From Zea mays (taxonomy: Eukaryota > Streptophyta > Magnoliopsida > Poales > Poaceae): 64,000 nucleotides of DNA. Made by a program: the position numbers and the translations under genes. Below, one piece after another: positions 42,556 to 55,515 of this stretch. Where the stretch lies: positions 3,720,001 to 3,784,000 of the forward strand of contig NC_050102.1 in NCBI RefSeq assembly GCF_902167145.1. Direction: 5' to 3'. Numbering within the stretch: position 1 is the first letter of the stretch; every line of letters begins with the position of its first letter. The notes under the pieces are model-generated. The model had not been told where the DNA came from. It was given only the letters and a program-made list of their open reading frames with translations, and searched no databases.

Positions 42556-45500
42556 ATGGAGGACCGTGAGTGGATGTACACGGGCCGCGTTCGACGTAAT
42601 GATGTCACCCCAGAATGGATTAGGAAGACCGATGCTTTCGTGGAACGGGCATATGGCGAAGCTACTAAAGGAGCTAGCCTAGTCCCTTGTCCGTGCAGCA
42701 AATGTGACAACCGGAAAAGAAAACCAAAGAAGGCCATGGTAGAACATATTTGGAAGAATGGATTTACGCCGGACTATACTCGGTGGATCTTCCATGGTGA
42801 AGCGCATCGCACGAGAGAGGAGGTGGTGAGACAACGCGTCGAGGATTACGATGCTGATGTCGGGGTAGCAGACATGTTGAACGACTATCACGAGGCACAG
42901 TACGCCGAAGGACGTACGGAGGACGAGCCAGAGGCGACCGCAAAGGCATTCTACGGCATGTTTGACGCGGCACAGAAACCCCTTCACGGCAAGACAAAGG
43001 TTTCTCAACTGGATGCCATTGGGCGTATAATGGCGTTCAAGTCATAGTATAGCATGAGTCGAGACGCCTTCGATGGTTTGTTGACAGTTATTGGCAGCCT
43101 GCTTCCGGAGGATCACGTTCTGCCAAAGAGCATGTACGAGGCACAGAAACTCCTTCGTGCACTCAAGATGACGTATGAGCAGATACATGCTTGTTCGAAG
43201 GGCTGCGTCCTATTTAGGAAAGAACACACTGAGGCAAAGTACTGTCCAAAGTGTAAATCGTCTAGGTTCATGGAGGTAGACTCTGGTGATGGACAGAAGA
43301 GGCAGCTCGACATCCCCGTGACAATCCTACGCCACCTTCCATTCATACCGAGGATCCAGCGTCTATACATGACAGAGGAATCCGCGAAACAGATGACATG
43401 GCACAAAAAAGGCAAACGATACAATCCTGACAAGATGGTTCACGCATCCGATGGTGAAGCATGGACCCACTTTGATGCCATTCACCATGAGAAAGCCAAA
43501 GAGGCTCATAATGTTCGTGTTGCGCTGGCCACAGATGGGTTCAATCCCTATGGAATGACCGCTGCCCCATACACATGTTGGCTCGTGTTCGTTATCCCCA
43601 TCAATCTCCCCCCCCCCCGGCGTATGCTTTCAAAGGCAGAACATATTCGTGTTGTTGATAATTCCTGGACACCCGGGGAATAAAATGGGTGTGTACATGG
43701 AGCCTTTGATTGATGAATTGGTCCGTGCTTGGGAGGAAGGGGTATGGACGTACGACCGAGCTATGAAGACAAACTTCAAAATGCATGTTTGGTACCAGTA
43801 CTCCATGCATGACTTTCCGGCGTATGGGCTATTTTGCGCCTGGTGTGTTCATGGTAAGTTCCCATGCCCAGTTTGAAGGGAAGCTCTTAGGTTCATTTGG
43901 TTGAAGAAGGGTGGCAAATATTCGTCATTCGATAAACATCGACAATTTCTCCCTCCTGACCATGCATTCCGACTAGACATCAAGAACTTTACGAAAGGTG
44001 TCGTGGTGACAGACCGCCCACCTGCAATGCTGACTGGTGCCGAAGTTCGCGAACAGATAGATGGTCTCGTGGCCAACCTAGAAGGTGGTTTTGTGGGATA
44101 TGGTGAGCAACATATGTGGACACATAAGTCGGGCTTGACTCGGCTCCCCTATTATGATGACCTGCTCCTTCCACACAACATTGATGTGATGCACACTGAA
44201 AAGAATGTCGCCGAGGCACTTTGGGCAACAATTATGGAGATTCCTGATAAGTCAAAGGATAACGTAAAGGCAAGAGTGGATCTGGCAGAGTTATGTGATA
44301 GACCAAACCAAGAGATGAAGCCGCCTAGTGGTGGTAAAACATGGAGAAGGCCTAAGGCCGATTTCGTCCTGAGCAGGGCCCAGAGGAAGGAAGTACTACA
44401 GTGGATCAAGATGTTAATGTTCCCTGATGGGTATGCAGCTAACCTTAGTAGGGGGTGAACTTATCTACTCTGCGAGTCTTAGGGATGAAGAGTCATGACT
44501 TCCACATATGGATTGAACGAATTCTTCCGGCGATGGTTCGAGGCTATGTCCCTGAGCATGTCTGGCTAGCGCTTGCAGAGTTGAGCTATTTCTTCCGCCA
44601 GCTTTGTGCAAAAGAGTTAGCTCGGACCATGATTGCAGACTTGGAAAGGATGGCACCCGTGTTACTGTGTAAGCTGGAGAAGATCTTTCCACCCGGCTTC
44701 TTCAATCCGATGCAGCATTTGATTCTTCATCTCCCGTATGAGGCACGAATGGGGGGGCCCGTGCAGGGACGTTGGTGCTATCCAATCGAGAGATGTCTAA
44801 AGACTATCCGAAAGAAATGTAGAAATAAATGCAAAATCGAGGCTTCCATTGCAGAGGCATACATACTAGAGGAGGTGTCAAACTTCACAACAACTTACTA
44901 TGGTGATAAACTGTCGAGCGTGCATAATCCACCCCCTCGTTATAATGATGGCGACAATGAATCGAACCTCAACATTTTTCGAGGGCAACTCGGAAGCGCA
45001 AGTGGTTCGACCACCAAGACCCTGACACATGAAGAGTGGCGGCATATCATGCTATATGTATTGAAGAACCTTGAAGAGGTGACGCCATACATGGAGCAAT
45101 TTCTTCATGAATTCTGGCGTCGATCAAGGGACCCAACTCCACAGGAATATGATACCCTTCTTGGAAAGGGTGCGGGAAATGGATTGCCCGATTTCATTTC
45201 CTGGTTTAAACGTAAGGTACGTGCTTAGTTTGTCATTTGAAGTTGCTCTTACGTGCGAATAATATAACAATCTAGCGTGTTTGAACTTGCAGGGCCAAAG
45301 AGAGCCGTCTATGAGTGCCGAGTTGAGACAAGTAGCCAATGGCTTTGCCTATAGGGTCAGGAAATTTTCTGGGTATGACGTCAATGGATAACATTTTCGC
45401 ACAACAAGCTACGACCAAAGTCGGCCCAATCGAAAAACCACGTGTTCTGGAGTCTTTACGCCCGGGCTTGACGAGGTCGAGTATTATGGAAGAATTGAAG

Positions 45501-46065
45501 AAATATATGAACTCAATTTTTATGGTTCCAAACCTCTTACTCCAGTGATATTCAAATGTCATTGGTTTGACCCCGAAGTTACGAGACGAACACATTCTAA
45601 TCTTGGGCTAGTTGAAATTCGACAGGATTCCACCTTACCAGGAGACGATGTCTATATTGTGGCCCAACACAAGTGTATTATCTTCCATATGTGTGCCAAA
45701 CGAAACAACATCTTAAGGGTTGGGATGTTGTGTATAAGGTATCACCACACGCTAAATTACCTGTTCCAAACGATGAAGATTATAACTTAGACCCGGACAC
45801 ATATGACGGAGAGTTCTTCCAAGAAGATGGGCTCGAAGGGCGATTTGAGATAGACTTAACCGAAGCGATCGGAATGGAAGTAGATATCGAAATGGTTGTT
45901 GATGACGAGGATGATGAGGTGCAAAATGAGAATGACTTAGAAATACTTGAAGGCAATGGCAATGACGAAATTGCGCCTTCAGATGGTGTTGACTATGAAA
46001 TGGTTGATAGTGATGATGACACTTATGATCCGGCTAACTCGGACACATATGAAGATTATTTTTAA
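42556..46065 (+). pseudogene. TNP2-type CACTA transposase, multiply broken
   Basis: The ATG at 42556 starts a Transpos_assoc domain (REWMYTGRV, CPCSKCDN, HIWKNGFTPDYTRWIFHGE). The frame meets TAG at 43045-43047, continues in frame through a CPKCKSSRF zinc motif and VALATDGFNPYGM (Transposase_21), then shifts at an 11-C run (43608-43618). It goes on in the next frame (MGVYMEPLIDELVRAWEEG), meets TGA at 43874-43876, and shifts back at a G-run at about 44450. DUF4218 follows (KIFPPGFFNPMQHLILHL, RCLKTIRKKCRNK). An intron (GTACGTGC at about 45217 to GCAG at 45292) precedes DUF4216 (KCHWFDPEV), with another stop near 45390 and a shift near 45670, and an acidic tail ends at 46065. Dead as it stands. 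Confidence 0.9.
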
Positions 46066-46167
46066 TCGATGTAATGCTATATTTCATTTATTTTGCATAT
46101 GTTTCTAAATACATATTTTTTATCTATGCTTAATTGTTTACTTTTAATTGCAGGTTGTTGGACAAAG

Positions 46168-48181
46168 ATGGTGGGCGGTGGGACGAGGACGAGGAGGGGG
46201 AGGGGGAGGAGGAGCACCCGTAGGACGGAGGAGGAGGCGCAGCAGGACGACGCCGTACAGCAGCAGGTGGAGCAGCAAGCCGCTGTCGATGCGGCACAGC
46301 AGTACGACGACGATGCGGCGCAGCAGGACGACGACGACGACGACGCCGCCGCTCAGCAGGACGTCTCAGGTTCTGGCTCCTCAGGTTCGAGGAGTATCTA
46401 CCTGCGAGGTCCCGCGAGTCTCCCTAAGCGACCCATACTTCGTGACAGACGTCCGCTGATACGACCCGATGGAGAGAGGTAGGTAACTTTAGATGTTGTT
46501 GCTGCTTTTTCATATTATATGTTCAAATTAATAATAGAAACTAATTGTTCATCTTAATCACTTGGACAGGTCTTGGATGGTTTTGGAGACTGCAGGGGGT
46601 CACGGTCGCAACCCCAATGGCATCCTCGGCCTTCTATGCAGGGAACACTTCCCTGGACTTGTCGAGTACGCCGGAGTGACGAGCCCAGCATACACCTTCG
46701 ACCACTACGTCGTCGCCCCCGATGCAGTAGATCGGGACAGCAGACAATTCAACAACAAGGCGGAGCGAGTGAAGCAAGAGCTGTGGGTAAGTCTTCCTCG
46801 CACTATATTGTTTAATAAGTCGCATTTGTTGCATATTCTTGAAATAATGTATGGATACATCGTCTTTGTATGTAGGATTTCTTCAGATGCGATGCTGGAT
46901 ACGAGGCCAGGGCGGATGTGGTGTCTACTACGTGTTGTAAGAAGCTCGTCGTGGACATGCATTACGAGGCACGCATCCAGGCCATCGTCACTTACCACGG
47001 CTCCGTCCTTGGGGAGAAGGTGAACAAGAAGGACGCCCGAACCATGTCGTTGACTCCGGACCAGTACTTGCAGGTACATACAAAACTTTATTATTGGTAC
47101 TAAATATGCTTATTTTTATCTTCTGATATGCGGTGTACTTATATTTTTTTAGATAATTCCTCATTGGTGCGCCGCGCATCCTGAGTGCTGGGAGCAGATG
47201 GTGCAGAGGTGGTGCTCGGCTGAGTGGGATGAGGCGCACAACGCTAGTCGGGAATGGCGTTTGCTGATGCAAGGTCCCTCCCACCATCAAGGCAGCCGCA
47301 GCCTAGGCAAATACGCGGAAGCATGGGTACGCGCTCTTTTTTATTTAGGTATATAACTTTCGATTAGACATGATTTCTAACCATCTCGTTGGTTTTCTCG
47401 CAGTCGGCGGCACATGGTGGCGCGCCTTGCTCCACGTTCTCGGCATATGCTATGGACCACAAGGGGAAGGCGACGTCCGACGTCACCTACAACCCGGATG
47501 ACGGGCCCGAGGCGTACACCAACCCCGCCATCCACAGCCGCCTCAGTGAGTACACCGCCATGGCCAAGGAGGTCCATGGGCCAGATTACGATCCGAGGAC
47601 CGAGGACATCGACGGAGATGTCCTCATGAGGGTCGGAGGAGGCAAGAGGCATGGGCGGTACTGGATTGCCGATGGGGCAATCGACTCGTCCTCCACTCCC
47701 ACTCTCTCTCAGGTGCGAGCAAGAAGCACGAGCGCGAGCCCAGCCATACGACCTCGGCAGGACAGTTCACAACATCGTATCCAGCAACTCCAGGTTATTC
47801 CTTATCTATTCATCGTTCATTGATTATTATATATCTTCTCTTTGCATTATCGTAACATTAGGGCGAAATATTATAGACTCAGCTAGATGATGAGAGGAGG
47901 CAACGTGAGGAGCTGGAGAAGAGGATGGCGGAGATGTTCGCGTACATGCAGAGCCTTGGTGCCGCACAGGGTCATGCTCCACCACCTCCGTTGTTCCCTG
48001 CAGCTGACCCTACAGAGTTCACTACTCCTGTGAATATCAAAATTTTAGTACTGCATAATATATATTCATATGTTCTCACATATACAATCTCTTCTCTGTG
48101 CAGGGTCAATCGGCGGCGTCGAACAACCCTCATGCTTCGTCCAGCCCTTCACCGAACCAATCCAGATGCCCACCTCATTGA
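46168..48181 (+). CDS. TNP1-like CACTA protein, seven exons, intact (506 aa)
   Basis: Exons by splice signals: 46168-46478, 46570-46786, 46876-47073, 47153-47326, 47404-47793, 47877-48029, 48104-48181. They join in one frame with no stop until TGA at 48179-48181. Every intron is GT-AG. The N-terminus is Arg-rich, then Gln/Asp-rich (AAQQDDDDDD). The central part carries the plant TNP1/Transposase_24 region (ILGLLCREHFPG, TSPAYTFDHYV, IIPHWCAAHPE, SREWRLLMQG, SKYAEAW-like). The C-terminal exon 6 is a short coiled coil (LDDERRQREELEKRMAEM). An acceptor, AATTGCAG at 46146-46153, precedes the ATG by 14 nt, so the mRNA likely joins an upstream leader. Family role: binds the subterminal repeats. No mutation was seen, in contrast to the adjacent transposase. 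Confidence 0.85.
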
Positions 48182-48474
48182 TGATCTGTTTTGTGATGAT
48201 CCAGACTTACCTTTGTGAGTGTTGGTGATGTTAGTTAGACTTTGTCTTGTGAGATACTTGGTGATGTTAGTGATGATCCAGACTTATATATGTTTTGTGA
48301 TGATCCTGACTTATATTTGTGAGACTTTAGTGAGACTTTGTGATATATATGGTGTTGATGATAAATGTGTTCATTCTGTGATGCGATTGATATATAATGT
48401 GATGTGAATGATATATATCTTTTGTTTGTTTGGATAGAACAGCAAAAAACAAATAAAAAAGGGACATCCTGGTC

Positions 48475-49110
48475 ACTTTGCCGAGTGTAACACTCGGCAA
48501 AGGGTCGCTTTGCCAAGTGCTATGACCATGGCACTCGGCAAAGAAGGAAACCTGGGAACCGGTAAAGCCATCTTTGCCGAGTGCTGACCATGGCACTCGG
48601 CAAAGAAGGAAACCTAGGATCCGGCAAAGCCATCTTTGCCGAGTGCTGTTGCCAAGGCACTCGGCAAAGGGACTGGCAAAGGGGCCCACTGGAGGACTCT
48701 TTGCCGAGTGCCGGTCCACTAGACACTCGGCAAAGAGTCCTCCTTTGCCGAGTGCCTACGAGAGCTCTCGGCACAGGGACTGTCGGTGGGGCCCACTGGA
48801 CCCGTCGTTGCCGAGGGCCGTGGTAGCAGGCACTCGGCAAAATTTCCTCTTTGCCGAGTGTCGGGGGAGGCACTCGGCAAAGGATCCGTCACCGTCACTT
48901 GGCGCCATGACGGTGACTTTTCTTTGCCGAGTGTCAAATGGCACTCGACAAATTCTTTGCCGAGTGCCCGACAAAAAGTACTCGGCAAAGAGACCGCTGC
49001 CGATGTAAAGTTCGCCGAGCGTTCTTTGCCGAGTGTTACACTCGGCAAAGGCTTTACCGAGTGTAAAAGAGCCTTTGCCGTGTGTCTGAGACACACAACA
49101 AAGTAGCTAA
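48475..49110. repeat. Right subterminal repeats (GCCGAGTG family)
   Basis: About 20 copies of CTTTGCCGAGTG and CACTCGGCAAAG over 635 bp, twice the length of each left block. The sequence before it (48185-48440) is TGTGA(G/T)-rich and is probably the 3' end of the TNP1-like transcript. Confidence 0.9.
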
Positions 49111-49416
49111 TTCCGGTAGTGTAAGGGAATATTACCACACTTTTTTACTCAGAGACATTTGGAACACAAAATATTGGTGCCTTAGCTAGAGTTGGATGAG
49201 GTTCCTTTCATATATTTCCACATTCATCATCGAGTTTGGCCTATGTAGACCCCATAAAATCCTACTCTGGGTAACCCTATAACAAGATTGTGGCTCATCA
49301 AACATCGATAGATGAGACAATATAACCTAGTCCTAGTCTCAATAATGGGAGGAGTTCAACTCACCAAGGTTCTTATCGATGGTGGCGTGGGGCTTAATAT
49401 TACCTTTGCCAACTAA

Positions 49417-51081
49417 GAGGGAAATGGGGTTAAACCATTTTCTATATTGATTTTGGTTCTTGATGACCATCACAACCATTTAGACTAACTAGTTCGCCTA
49501 GTATTTAATTCACAGGTTCATAAGTTCAACAATTCAGTTTCTAAGTCAGAAACAACTCAAATTCAACCAAAAGGGGTAAAACTTGGAATAAAAGAACTTG
49601 CAATAGTTCTACACTTTGGTTAAGTTCTAAAAGCCCTAGAAATATATTCGACGCATCTAAAGATGTTGGATAACTCAGTTTCAGCAAATCACTCATTTGG
49701 AGTCAATTTGAGCTAGAGAAGGAATATGGGTTGAAGAGAATTAAACAACCATGTTTCATGACTTAGACTTGGTGGAAAGACACTAGATATGTTTGTCTAA
49801 GTCATTGGAATGCCCTCAAGTACAACCAAACTTGTTTAAAGAAGATCTGTCCAAAAGTGCCAAATTTGGTCTGAGCTCCAGCCCAACAGACTGAGTGCGC
49901 AGAGGGCTATGCAGATGGTCTTCAACAGACTGAGGCACCGAACCGATCTGGTGGCTATCCGGACCGGTTACGCGGAGAGGTTATTTTTGGGCTGTTTGGA
50001 GCTGGTGCGTCAGACCGGTCCGGTGTGCCACTGGACCATCTGACAGGTTCAACGGTCATCTACTCCTCCAACGTCTATGTTGACGTGGCGGCGGTTCAGT
50101 GCAAAAGCACCCGGTACAGTGCACCTGACATGTCAGAATGCTCCCTGCCATAGCAGTCTGACATGGGTCTAGTGCACCACCGGACCGACGTTGTTCACGG
50201 CCCGGTGAGACGCAGGACTATGTAGTTTTGTCCACTTTATTTCAATGGCTATTTAAGGACTTGGGGGATATAAATACACCCCCATTCTGCACTTTGAAGA
50301 TAAAGGAGTTGGGTATACAATCCTATTCACTAGAGCAACACTTCCAAACACATCAAAGCCTCACAAGTGCCATAAAGGAGAAGATCAAGCAAGAAAAGCT
50401 ACTCATGTGCGTTGAGCGATAGTGCCTTGTGAGAATCCTTGAGAAGAAAGTGTGTGATGTCTCTTGTGATCTTTGAGCATGGAGTATTGACTCCCATTCA
50501 TTGTAAAGCTAGCAAGAGCCCCTTATCTTTGTGGTTGGCCTTGCGGAGACTTTGGTCTTTTGATTGACAAAGAAGAAGAGCACTCATCAGTCTTGGTGAT
50601 CGTCGGAGAGAGGAAAAGGGTTGAAAGAGACCCGTCCTTTGTGAACTCCTCAATGGGGACATAAGTTCTTTGTGGAACTGAACCTCGAGAAACAAATCAC
50701 ACATGTCTTGTGTGCTTAATGTTTGTGATTTGTTTGTCTTGTCCCTCTCTAAGTTCTCTGGTGCTATTCTTACTGATATTTCTCTAGTTGCTTAGAGATA
50801 GATTCCTATTTAAGGCAGCAATTCTTTGCGAGGAAAAACTTATTCTTTTCCCTCTTCTTAACTAAGTCTTCTTGCTCTATTCTCCATACATATTTAGTTG
50901 TGTTGCTTTGAATTAATTCTGCATTCTTTGAAAGCAACACTCTTTGCAAGAAAAGGACTTAGTTGTATACTCAGATTATTGTTCATCTTGTTCTAACCGC
51001 TCACCACGGGATCAAGTTTTGTTTTAAAGTTGTAAATTTCAGGTTTCGCATATTCACCCCCTACACGACTATCACTAGCAC
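49417..51081. mobile_element. Insertion of 1,665 bp, probably an LTR (ACTAA duplication)
   Basis: The Ty3 remnant is interrupted between ACTAA at 49412-49416 and ACTAA at 51082-51086. The insert has no long ORF, contains a TATA-like TATAAATACACCC at about 50269 and ends near a CCCCC-rich TTCACCCCCTACAC, both common in Copia LTRs of grasses. However, its ends are not clean TG...CA, so whether it is a solo LTR or an LTR with a little internal DNA remains open. Confidence 0.6.
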
Positions 51082-51706
51082 ACTAAAAATAATGGGCCAT
51101 GATATCACGAATATCCTCATGACAATAGGTGAACCCTTCAAAAACACTATACCTAGGAAGGCAGTGATAACCCTTGGGATAGTTACTCTACCCATCACAT
51201 TCCGCACAAAAGCTAATTCCAAAATAGAGTACATCGGGTTTGAAATAAGTAGCTTTGATTGCTTGTACCCTGCCATCTTTGGATGACCAGATCTCATGAA
51301 GTTTATGGTCATCCCCGATTACCCACACTTGCCATTAATGATGTCAGGCCCCTATGGTATACTCTCATTTAGAGGTTACTTGAAGTGCTTCTATGACTAT
51401 GACACAAAGGTTGTCCTATTTGTGGCTAAGGCTTAACTCCAAAGACAGGCATGGGTAGTAGTCAAGATCTCCAAGAAATTACATAAAGGCAACCTAGAAC
51501 TACCCCACAAAAGTAAGGAGCCTTGAAACATCCAAAGGAAATTCCAATGAGAAGGATTGACTTACTCACTGGAGATCCCTCCAAAATGATGACTATTAGC
51601 GCTAAACTCAACCAAGCATAAGAAGATGCGCTCACTAGTTTTCTCATGGACAACAAAAACATCTTCACATGGAAACAACGAACATTGCTAAAGTTTTACG
51701 AGAACT

Positions 51707-54700
51707 TGTCACACCCTGATTTTAGGACAAATCCATATGTGCCTCATATGTGCGCCTGGATAAAATTACACATATGACGACTTCAGTGTATAGAAACCAA
51801 TATCACAAACTTTATCACATAGATAAAATATCTGTACAAAACAAACTAAACAAAAGAAACTAAATGACGCCAATGATCCTGATAACGAGCCATAGGCAGG
51901 TTGACTGGAGTGACGATGGTTAGAACTCTTCAAAATCTTCATTGTAGTGATATTTCTCTGGTTGTCCTTGTTTTGAGCAGCAAATTTAACAAGAATGAGT
52001 ACACTTACGGTTGGTACTCAGCAAGTGTGTAGAAAAAATGAAGAGTAAGGCTTACTAATAATAAAGCTGAGGTTGTAGCATTCCCCATTTTAATTATGTT
52101 GGTCAAAATTTTACTAGAAATTACTAAGTATAAGTTGATATCATCCCAATTTAATAAAAGATCATAATTGAGATATCCAACAATATCCACCTGTAAATCC
52201 TTTTAGTTTACTTCTATAGATTAATCATGTGAGGATCTGAGCTACTCTTGACCATGAGCACGACTGATATATATAAGTTTTGCACTCAATAGAGGTTGAA
52301 CATCTTTACCCACAAGTCGTGTTACCCTTTACCATGAGTCACGACTCACATACACCTCTTCCAAGAAAGTGTGGCAGGGTTCACTACAAGGTCTTTACAA
52401 AGGTCCACGAGTATGAGATAACCTGCTAAGGTTTGAGACCGAGGTGCTAAGTCTCCCTCCACCAAAAAGCTACCATAGAGCAGATCGGTCCAAGAACCAA
52501 CCTATACTTGAGCAACGCCTCCCTCTTAACTCTTTTGGGTAAGGCTAACTCATAACTAGCTTTCCTAATTAATCAGTCAAGGTTAGAGCCATAATAGTCC
52601 TTGTGGTTGTATTATTTTCTCGGGTTACCGCTCCATGTTCTAATTAAATATAGTGATCGTACACTTACGGTTGGTACTCAGCAAGTGTGTAGAGAAAATG
52701 AAGAGTAAGGCTTACTAATAATAAAGCTGAGGTTGTAGCATTCCCCATTTTAATTATGTTGGTCAAAATTTTACTAGAAATTACTAAGTATAAGTTGATA
52801 TCATCCCAATTTAATAAAAGATCATAATTGAGATATCCAACAATAACCACCTGTAAATCCTTTTAGTTTACTTCTATAGATTAATCATGTGAGGATCTGA
52901 GCTACTCTTGATCATGAGCACGATTGATATATAAGTTTTGCACTCTCTAGAGGTTGAACATCTTTATCCACAAGTCATGTTACCCTTTACCATGAGTCAT
53001 GACTCACATACACCTCTTTCAAGAAAGTGTGGCAGGGTTCACTACGAGGTATTTACAAAGGTCCACGAGTATGAGATAACCTGCTAAGGTTTGAGACCGA
53101 GGTGCTAAGTCTCTCTCCACCAAAAAGCTACCATAGAGCAGATCGGTCCAAGAACCAACCTATACTTGAGCAACGCCTCCCTCTTGCCTCTTTTGGGTAA
53201 GGCTAACTCATAACTAGCTTTCCTAATTAATCAGTCAAGGTTAGAGCCATAATAGTCCTTGTGGTTGTACTGTTTTCTTGGGTTGCCGATCCATGTTCTA
53301 ATTAAATATAGTGATCGTGTACCAACAATACCACAATAATAAAATAATATCAACATGAATAAAACAATATCCATTATTCTTATATAACATTATCCCATAA
53401 ACCAAGTAGAGCACTGACATGTCTACCCAATATTAATTAAACTAGATGTAAATTAGGTATAAGAAAACAAATCTAAGCATCACCTAATAGGTCCCATTAG
53501 TTTAACCTAACTGTGCAATGCACATTTGAGAACATAATAGTAAAAGTTATATAGGTCAAAACAATGATCAAGGACACAACTTGCCTTCTAAAGAAAACTC
53601 CTATTGCTCGGAGTCTTTACAGGGTTGGTCTTTTGATGACTCTGTCGAGGATTTGTCGATAGTAAATTTATGGGGTAGGTCGCAAGATTGAGAGTGGAAG
53701 GTAAAATGCACAAGAGACACAAGATTTATACTGGTTCGGGCTCTCATCATTAGATAATACCATGTGTACACATTTTGGTGGCTATTGATCTATTGTGTTC
53801 TAGTCTATGCTCTCGGGGGCTCTGCCACCCCTCATTTTATAGTCAAAGGAGGGGACGGTTACAAGAGTGAACACGAGTAGATTACATGATAGATCTAATT
53901 TAGTAAAGTAGTTGTATGAGAATCCAACTCTATATAATTAAAAATGTGTCTTTCTTATCCACTAGGATCCTGTCAATCTGCTTAGGACTTTGTCTTGTGT
54001 GTTAGGATTTTGTCCTATCTAGTTAGGACTTTAACTTATCTCTACAATTCCAATAGTTTCTTTATCATATTTATAGTTATGGATTCCTCCTTATTTAGAC
54101 CTTCTAAAAATCATGACGACTAAGTCTAGGAACTCTAGGTAGGAGATGACTTCGACGAGTGGATCATACGTGTTAGTTGCTGTGATTGAAAGTCCACGGG
54201 CTCGGCCGCTATCCTGAGAGAGAAACGGATCCACAAAGTACGCTTGCGGTCTGGATTGGTTCGGGCATGGCGAAAGTGGGTCATCCACTAAGGTTTAGAA
54301 TTTATTTTTGAAATATTTATTTTCTTAATATCTTTTAATTCTAGGAAATTCTAGAATCAATATTTAAACCATGAAAAGTATACAGAAGGTTTCAAAAATT
54401 CTAGGAAACATTACAGGGGGACTATTTGGACATGAGGAATCCGAATAAAATATTTAGATCCCATAAAAAAGATTATGAAGCCTTCTAATAAATATAAATA
54501 GCTCTAGGAAAATGAGAATAATTTCTAGAAAAATCTAGTAAATACTCGAGAGAACCTATATGATAAAGAAACAAAGTTTTGAAACCTTTTGCATTCAAGA
54601 AACACCAAGAGCACACACAAGAAACCAAGCAACACACAAGCTCATTTAATTTTAGAAAAAATTCCTATGTTAAATTTCATATACAAGTAATTACGCTTGG

Positions 54701-54785
54701 AAAAATTTTAAAATTATGTGAAAGTCATTGCATTAATTATTCTTCCTATTCACATCCTGCTATTTGGGAATTTCAGTGTGTGACA
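51707..54785 (+). mobile_element. Probable solo LTR, 3,079 bp
   Basis: Opens TGTCACACCC at 51707 and closes GTGTGTGACA at 54785. It interrupts the Ty3 remnant, and the flanking 5 bp are GAACT (51702-51706) and AAACT (54786-54790), four of five identical. A 660-bp stretch inside is present twice in tandem. No gag or pol is visible. The same LTR family is found in reverse orientation at 1-493. Confidence 0.7.
52003..53319. repeat. 660-bp tandem duplication inside the LTR
   Basis: Both units begin ACACTTACGGTTGGTACTCA (about 52004 and 52664) and end AATTAAATATAGTGATCGT. They differ by few substitutions and one 2-bp indel (TATATATAAG against TATATAAG at about 52268/52927). The units are clearly more alike to each other than to the piece at 1-493. 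Confidence 0.93.
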
Positions 54786-55330
54786 AAACTGTTGAGCAAA
54801 AACTATAACTGAAACAAGGCGCTTAGCCCATTAAGTAAAAATGTGATGATTCACTCCTAAAAAGGTACCATTAATGAAGATATCTCAAAACTCCTAGCAA
54901 TATGGTTCATTAAAGAATTCATCCATCCTAAGTGGCTCGCTAACTTGGCGCTGGTGAACAAAAAGAACTTACAAAAGCGATGAATGTGTGTTGACTATAT
55001 CGACCTCAACAAAGAATGCCCAAATGTCCCCTTTGGGATTGTTGGTTGCGCACTACTATCCTTCTTTGATTGTTACTTGGGCTACCATCAAATCACCATC
55101 AAGGAAGAAAACTAGCCGAAGACTCTGTTCATTATACCATCAAGTGATCATTCATATGGGTCTGCAACATTTCATAGAAGATATCTAGAAGCTGGAAAGG
55201 TCCATAATGCAACAGATTTATATTACTTGATGAAAAAGGCTTACCCTTCTTCAAATTGCTCATGAAAACATGGAAATTAGAGTGGACCATCAAGGAAAAT
55301 GAGACATTCAAGTGGCTAATAATATCCCTA

Positions 55331-55515
55331 TTTGGCATAACTTATTCACAGCTTCTCCATATATTTAAGTAGAAGTTGTACCAAATAGGACGCTTCTGCA
55401 GCAGCTTATAGTTTGGCGGCTTCTTAGAATGAACAAAAAGCAGACAATAGGCAGAAGCTGTTTTTACCAGCTTCTCAAATAAGTTGCTTTTTCCATAACC
55501 AATAGTTGTGCCAAA
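55331..55515. mobile_element. Small MITE, 185 bp
   Basis: Left end TTTGGCATAACTTATT and right end reading TTTGGCACAACTATTGG in reverse complement give inverted termini; the interior has GCTTCT/AGAAGC pairs. It interrupts the RT/RNase H part of the Ty3 remnant. No target duplication was found. Confidence 0.6.

Larger units (their letters stand above)
39924..49121 (+). mobile_element. CACTA transposon, second family, 9,198 bp, with TAA target duplication
   Basis: CACTACCGGAAT opens at 39924 and ATTCCGGTAGTG-type sequence (TTCCGGTAGTG) closes at 49121; the flanks are TAA on both sides (39921-39923, 49122-49124). Subterminal repeats of CTTTGCCGAGTG / CACTCGGCAAAG fill 39945-40262, 41200-41430 and 48475-49110. 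On the plus strand come a leader region, a broken TNP2-type transposase and an intact-looking TNP1-like gene. An inverted repeat of about 945 bp sits in the 5' part. The halves at 9955 and 23596 belong to the same family. Confidence 0.95.

Noticed and set aside
50963..51286. 107-residue frame (51 kb) as a host gene
   Set aside because: The second half matches the protease region of Ty3 elements and continues the remnant before the insertion at 49417; the first half is the insertion's end.
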